Assembly (NCBI GenBank): GCA_045106875.1
Contig: JBGCFK010000045.1
Span: forward strand, 1 to 5,975
DNA length: 5,975 nt
Direction: 5' to 3'
Source: Thermohalobaculum sp045106875
GTDB lineage: Bacteria > Pseudomonadota > Alphaproteobacteria > Rhodobacterales > Rhodobacteraceae
Positions 3,562-5,975 of this stretch are shown in pieces; position 1 is the stretch's first letter, and every line of letters begins with the position of its first letter. The position numbers and the translations under genes were made by a program. The notes below the pieces were generated by a model that worked only from the letters and a program-made list of their open reading frames with translations, made no database searches and had not been told where the DNA came from.

Positions 3562-5975
3562 CACCCCCGCATGCGGCTGGCATTCGCGTCCCAGATCGGC
3601 GCGTGCTGGATCTCGGCGCCCAGGCGTTCGCCCAGCAATTCGATCTCCCAACCGGCCTCGGCGCCCTCGTGTTCCTTGGGGATATAGCCCATGGCCATGG
3701 ACTGTTCCGACCCATGCGCGTATCCGCCCGAGACGACCCAGCCGACCACGTTTCCGTTCAGCCAGATGGGCTCGTCCCCGATCACGTCCGCGTCCTTCGA
3801 GGCGACACGGAACGCCTTCAGCCGCACGCTTCCACCATTCGCACGCTCGGCCAGTGCAGCTTTTTTTCCAATGAAATCCACGTCTTTCTCGTAGGCGATA
3901 AAGCGGTCCAGCGCGGCCTCGACCGGGCCATAAAGCGGCCGGTACTCGCGCGCCCAGCCGCCAAAGTTCTTCTCCAGCCGCATGGCATTCAGCGCGCGCA
4001 GGCCGAACATCCGAATGCCAAACTCCTCACCCGCAGCCAAAAGCTGTTCGAAAACATGGCGTTGGTATTCGGGCTTCATCCAGATCTCGTAGCCCAGGTC
4101 GCCGGTGAAGCTGACGCGCCCAACAAGGCAGGGTGCCATGCCGATCTCCATCTCGCGCATCGCCATGAACTTGAAACTGCTGGGCGAGATGTCCGAATGT
4201 GTCAGCTTCTCCAATACCTTGCGGGCATTTGGTCCAGCGATGGACAGGCCGCAAACCTTCAGTCCGACATTTTCGAGCGTCACCGACCCGTCGTCCGGCA
4301 GGTGCTGCTCGAACCAGCGCATGTAGTAGACCTCGGCCATGCCCGAGCCCGCGAGGAAGTATAGGCCGCCCGGAATACAGCCCAGCGACAGGTCGCCAAT
4401 CAGCTTGCCGTCTTCCTTCAGCATCGGCGCCAAGGTCATGCGTCCTGGGTTCGGCATCTTGCAGGCGAGCATCTTGTCCAGCCAGTCATGCGCGCCGGGG
4501 CCACTAACCTTGAACTTGGAGAAGCCGGAAATCTCCATCATTCCAACGCTTTCACGCACGGCCTTGACCTCGGCTTTGACGTGATCGAAGTCCGTCGAGC
4601 GGCGCCATGAGAACTCGTCCTTGGTGCCATCCGGGCTGAACCACAGCGGCGCCTCCAGCCCCCAGCTGTCACCCATCTGTGCGCCCATATCCATCAGCCG
4701 GTCATAGATCGGCGTGGTCTTGTACGGGCGGGCCGCAGTCAGTTCCTCGTTCGGGAACTTGATCGAGAAGCGGCGGGAGTAGTTTTCCTGCACCTTCGAG
4801 TTCGTGTAGGACATCGAGTTCCAGTCGCCGTAGCGTGCGATGTCCATGGCCCATACGTCAAAGCCCGGATCGCCGTTCATCATCCAGTTCGACAGCGCGA
4901 GGCCGACGCCGCCGCCCTGGCTGAAGCCTGCCATGACACCGCAAGCGGACCACATGCCGGGGAGCCCACGAATGGGGCCGATCAGCGGGTTCCCGTCGGG
5001 CGCGAAAGTAAACGGGCCGTTGATGATCTGTTTGATGCCTGCGTTGCCGAAAGCCGGGAAATGCTCGAATCCTACTTCGAGGCTTGGCGCGATCCGGTCG
5101 ATATCGGGTTGCAGCAGTTCGTGGCCAAAGTCCCATGGGGTTTCCCGCTCGGACCATGGCACGCAGGCTTTTTCGTAGGTGCCCATGAGCATGCCGCCGC
5201 GTTCCTGACGCAGGTACAGTTCCCCGTCGAAATCGACCGCATGGACGACTTCCTTGCCGGTCTTCTCGTTGATCTCGGCAACCTCGGGCATGTCCTCGGT
5301 AATAAGGTACATGTGTTCCATGGCGAGGATCGGCAGTTCGAGCCCGACCATGCGCCCTACTTCGCGCGCCCAAAGCCCGCCTGCGTTCACGACATGCTGA
5401 CAGGTGATCTTGCCCTTGTTGGTGACGACCTCCCATTCGCCCGAGGGCGACAGGTTGATCTCTTCGACCTTCGTGTGGGTTTCGATGGTCGCGCCCTTGA
5501 TGCGTGCCGACTTGGCGTAGGCATAGGTCACGCCGGAAGGGTCGAGGTGCCCGTCTACATACGTCTCCAAGCCCCCGACAAAGCAGGATGGATCCAGCAG
5601 CGGCATGATGTCGTGTGCCTCTTCGGGCGTGATGACGCGGCTTTCAATATCCAGATAGCGGCCCTTGGCGAGGGTCGACTTGAGCCAATCGAAGCGCTCT
5701 TCGGTAGCGGCCATCATCACACCGCCGGTCATGTGGAAGCCAGTGGCCTGCCCGCTGAGTTCCTCGATCTCCTTGTATAGGTCGATGGTGTACTTCTGCA
5801 GCTTGGCAACGTTGGGATCGCCGTTGATGGTGTGACAGCCCCCTGCCGCGTGCCAGGTAGAGCCGGACGTCAGTTCGTCGCGTTCAAGCAATACGACGTC
5901 TTTCCAGCCGTCACGCGCGAGATGATAGAGGACCGAGCAGCCGACAACACCGCCCCCGATTACAACGACCCTAGC
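3561..5975 (-). CDS. FAD-dependent oxidoreductase fused to GcvT domain (dimethylglycine/sarcosine dehydrogenase-like)
   Basis: Probably oxidises an N-methyl amine such as dimethylglycine or sarcosine and passes the one-carbon unit to tetrahydrofolate, in the cytoplasm. The 804 visible residues begin ARVVVIGGGVVGCSVLYHLA, so the start codon lies only a few residues beyond the right edge. The FAD/DAO domain covers about 1-370: GGGVVG dinucleotide fold (7-12), STWHAAGG (39-46) whose His42 matches the covalent-flavin histidine of dimethylglycine dehydrogenase, VNAGGLWAREVG (196-207), and DGNPLIGPIRGLPGMW (327-342). A linking FAO_M-type region follows (about 371-430). The folate-binding GcvT domain covers about 440-690, with GDLSLG (527-532; Asp528 at the position of the GcvT catalytic Asp), SFTGDLGYEIW (622-632) and NAMRLEKNFGGWAREYRP (663-680). 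A GcvT_C barrel ends it (about 715-800). The family is about 810 residues, so this copy is intact. The substrate cannot be fixed from sequence; several paralogues are common in marine Rhodobacterales. It is convergent with the pentapeptide gene. Confidence 0.93.
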   Translation of the reverse strand, partial: ARVVVIGGGVVGCSVLYHLARDGWKDVVLLERDELTSGSTWHAAGGCHTINGDPNVAKLQKYTIDLYKEIEELSGQATGFHMTGGVMMAATEERFDWLKSTLAKGRYLDIESRVITPEEAHDIMPLLDPSCFVGGLETYVDGHLDPSGVTYAYAKSARIKGATIETHTKVEEINLSPSGEWEVVTNKGKITCQHVVNAGGLWAREVGRMVGLELPILAMEHMYLITEDMPEVAEINEKTGKEVVHAVDFDGELYLRQERGGMLMGTYEKACVPWSERETPWDFGHELLQPDIDRIAPSLEVGFEHFPAFGNAGIKQIINGPFTFAPDGNPLIGPIRGLPGMWSACGVMAGFSQGGGVGLALSNWMMNGDPGFDVWAMDIARYGDWNSMSYTNSKVQENYSRRFSIKFPNEELTAARPYKTTPIYDRLMDMGAQMGDSWGLEAPLWFSPDGTKDEFSWRRSTDFDHVKAEVKAVRESVGMMEISGFSKFKVSGPGAHDWLDKMLACKMPNPGRMTLAPMLKEDGKLIGDLSLGCIPGGLYFLAGSGMAEVYYMRWFEQHLPDDGSVTLENVGLKVCGLSIAGPNARKVLEKLTHSDISPSSFKFMAMREMEIGMAPCLVGRVSFTGDLGYEIWMKPEYQRHVFEQLLAAGEEFGIRMFGLRALNAMRLEKNFGGWAREYRPLYGPVEAALDRFIAYEKDVDFIGKKAALAERANGGSVRLKAFRVASKDADVIGDEPIWLNGNVVGWVVSGGYAHGSEQSMAMGYIPKEHEGAEAGWEIELLGERLGAEIQHAPIWDANASRMRG

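Noticed and set aside
3412..3867. A7 run in the flavoprotein gene (plus-strand T7 at 3861-3867) phased as A_AAA_AAA_G, with a -1 frame open down to 3412: possible programmed frameshift.
   Set aside because: The shifted product is Arg-rich and featureless and would remove the GcvT C-terminal domain. Open alternative frames are common in GC-rich genes, and two Lys codons (IGKKAAL) explain the run.
1..5975. CRISPR array, transposase, phage or toxin-antitoxin genes.
   Set aside because: No regularly spaced repeats beyond the two-copy one at 3493-3541, and no protein in any frame shows such motifs.

Overview
The window looks like chromosomal DNA of a GC-rich alphaproteobacterium, most likely of the Rhodobacterales/Roseobacter group. 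This rests on recognisable protein families (an omega subunit of alphaproteobacterial type, a single bifunctional RSH enzyme, a GcvT-fused flavoprotein of the kind common in marine Rhodobacterales) and on the base composition. It is a judgement from memory of these families, not from a database search.

Layout. (1) Positions 1-1488, minus strand: the housekeeping pair rpoZ (RNA polymerase omega, complete) followed by rsh (bifunctional (p)ppGpp synthetase/hydrolase, N-terminal half only; the 3' part lies off the left edge). The two are 50 bp apart and should be one operon. (2) Positions 1489-1937: a 450-bp divergent intergenic region with no convincing protein gene but dense inverted repeats. 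Read on the minus strand it folds into a 16-bp hairpin, a two-tier hairpin and a 14-bp hairpin followed by AUUUU. In the two long hairpins the apparent mismatches are all G-U wobbles on the minus strand only. This suggests an RNA transcribed leftwards, either a small RNA ending in its own terminator or a structured leader/attenuator in front of rpoZ-rsh. At its right end, two copies of TCTGTTTGAC point away from each other, each carrying a -35-like TTGAC. (3) Positions 1938-3437, plus strand: an uncharacterised membrane protein with five predicted membrane segments and a C-terminal pentapeptide-repeat domain. Its 3' third is clearly more AT-rich than its start. (4) Positions 3438-3560: a short convergent spacer with an imperfect 16-bp direct repeat and a possible 49-codon basic ORF. 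(5) Positions 3561-5975, minus strand: a dimethylglycine/sarcosine-dehydrogenase-like FAD oxidoreductase fused to a GcvT-type folate domain, complete except for a few N-terminal residues beyond the right edge.

How they work together. rpoZ and rsh belong to transcription and the stringent response: omega forms part of the known ppGpp binding site on proteobacterial RNA polymerase, and Rsh makes and destroys ppGpp. The flavoprotein is one-carbon/methylamine catabolism (oxidative N-demethylation with transfer to tetrahydrofolate) and has no visible functional tie to rpoZ-rsh. The pentapeptide membrane protein sits between them and looks like an accessory insertion. The least explained part of the window is the structured intergenic region with its mirrored promoters.
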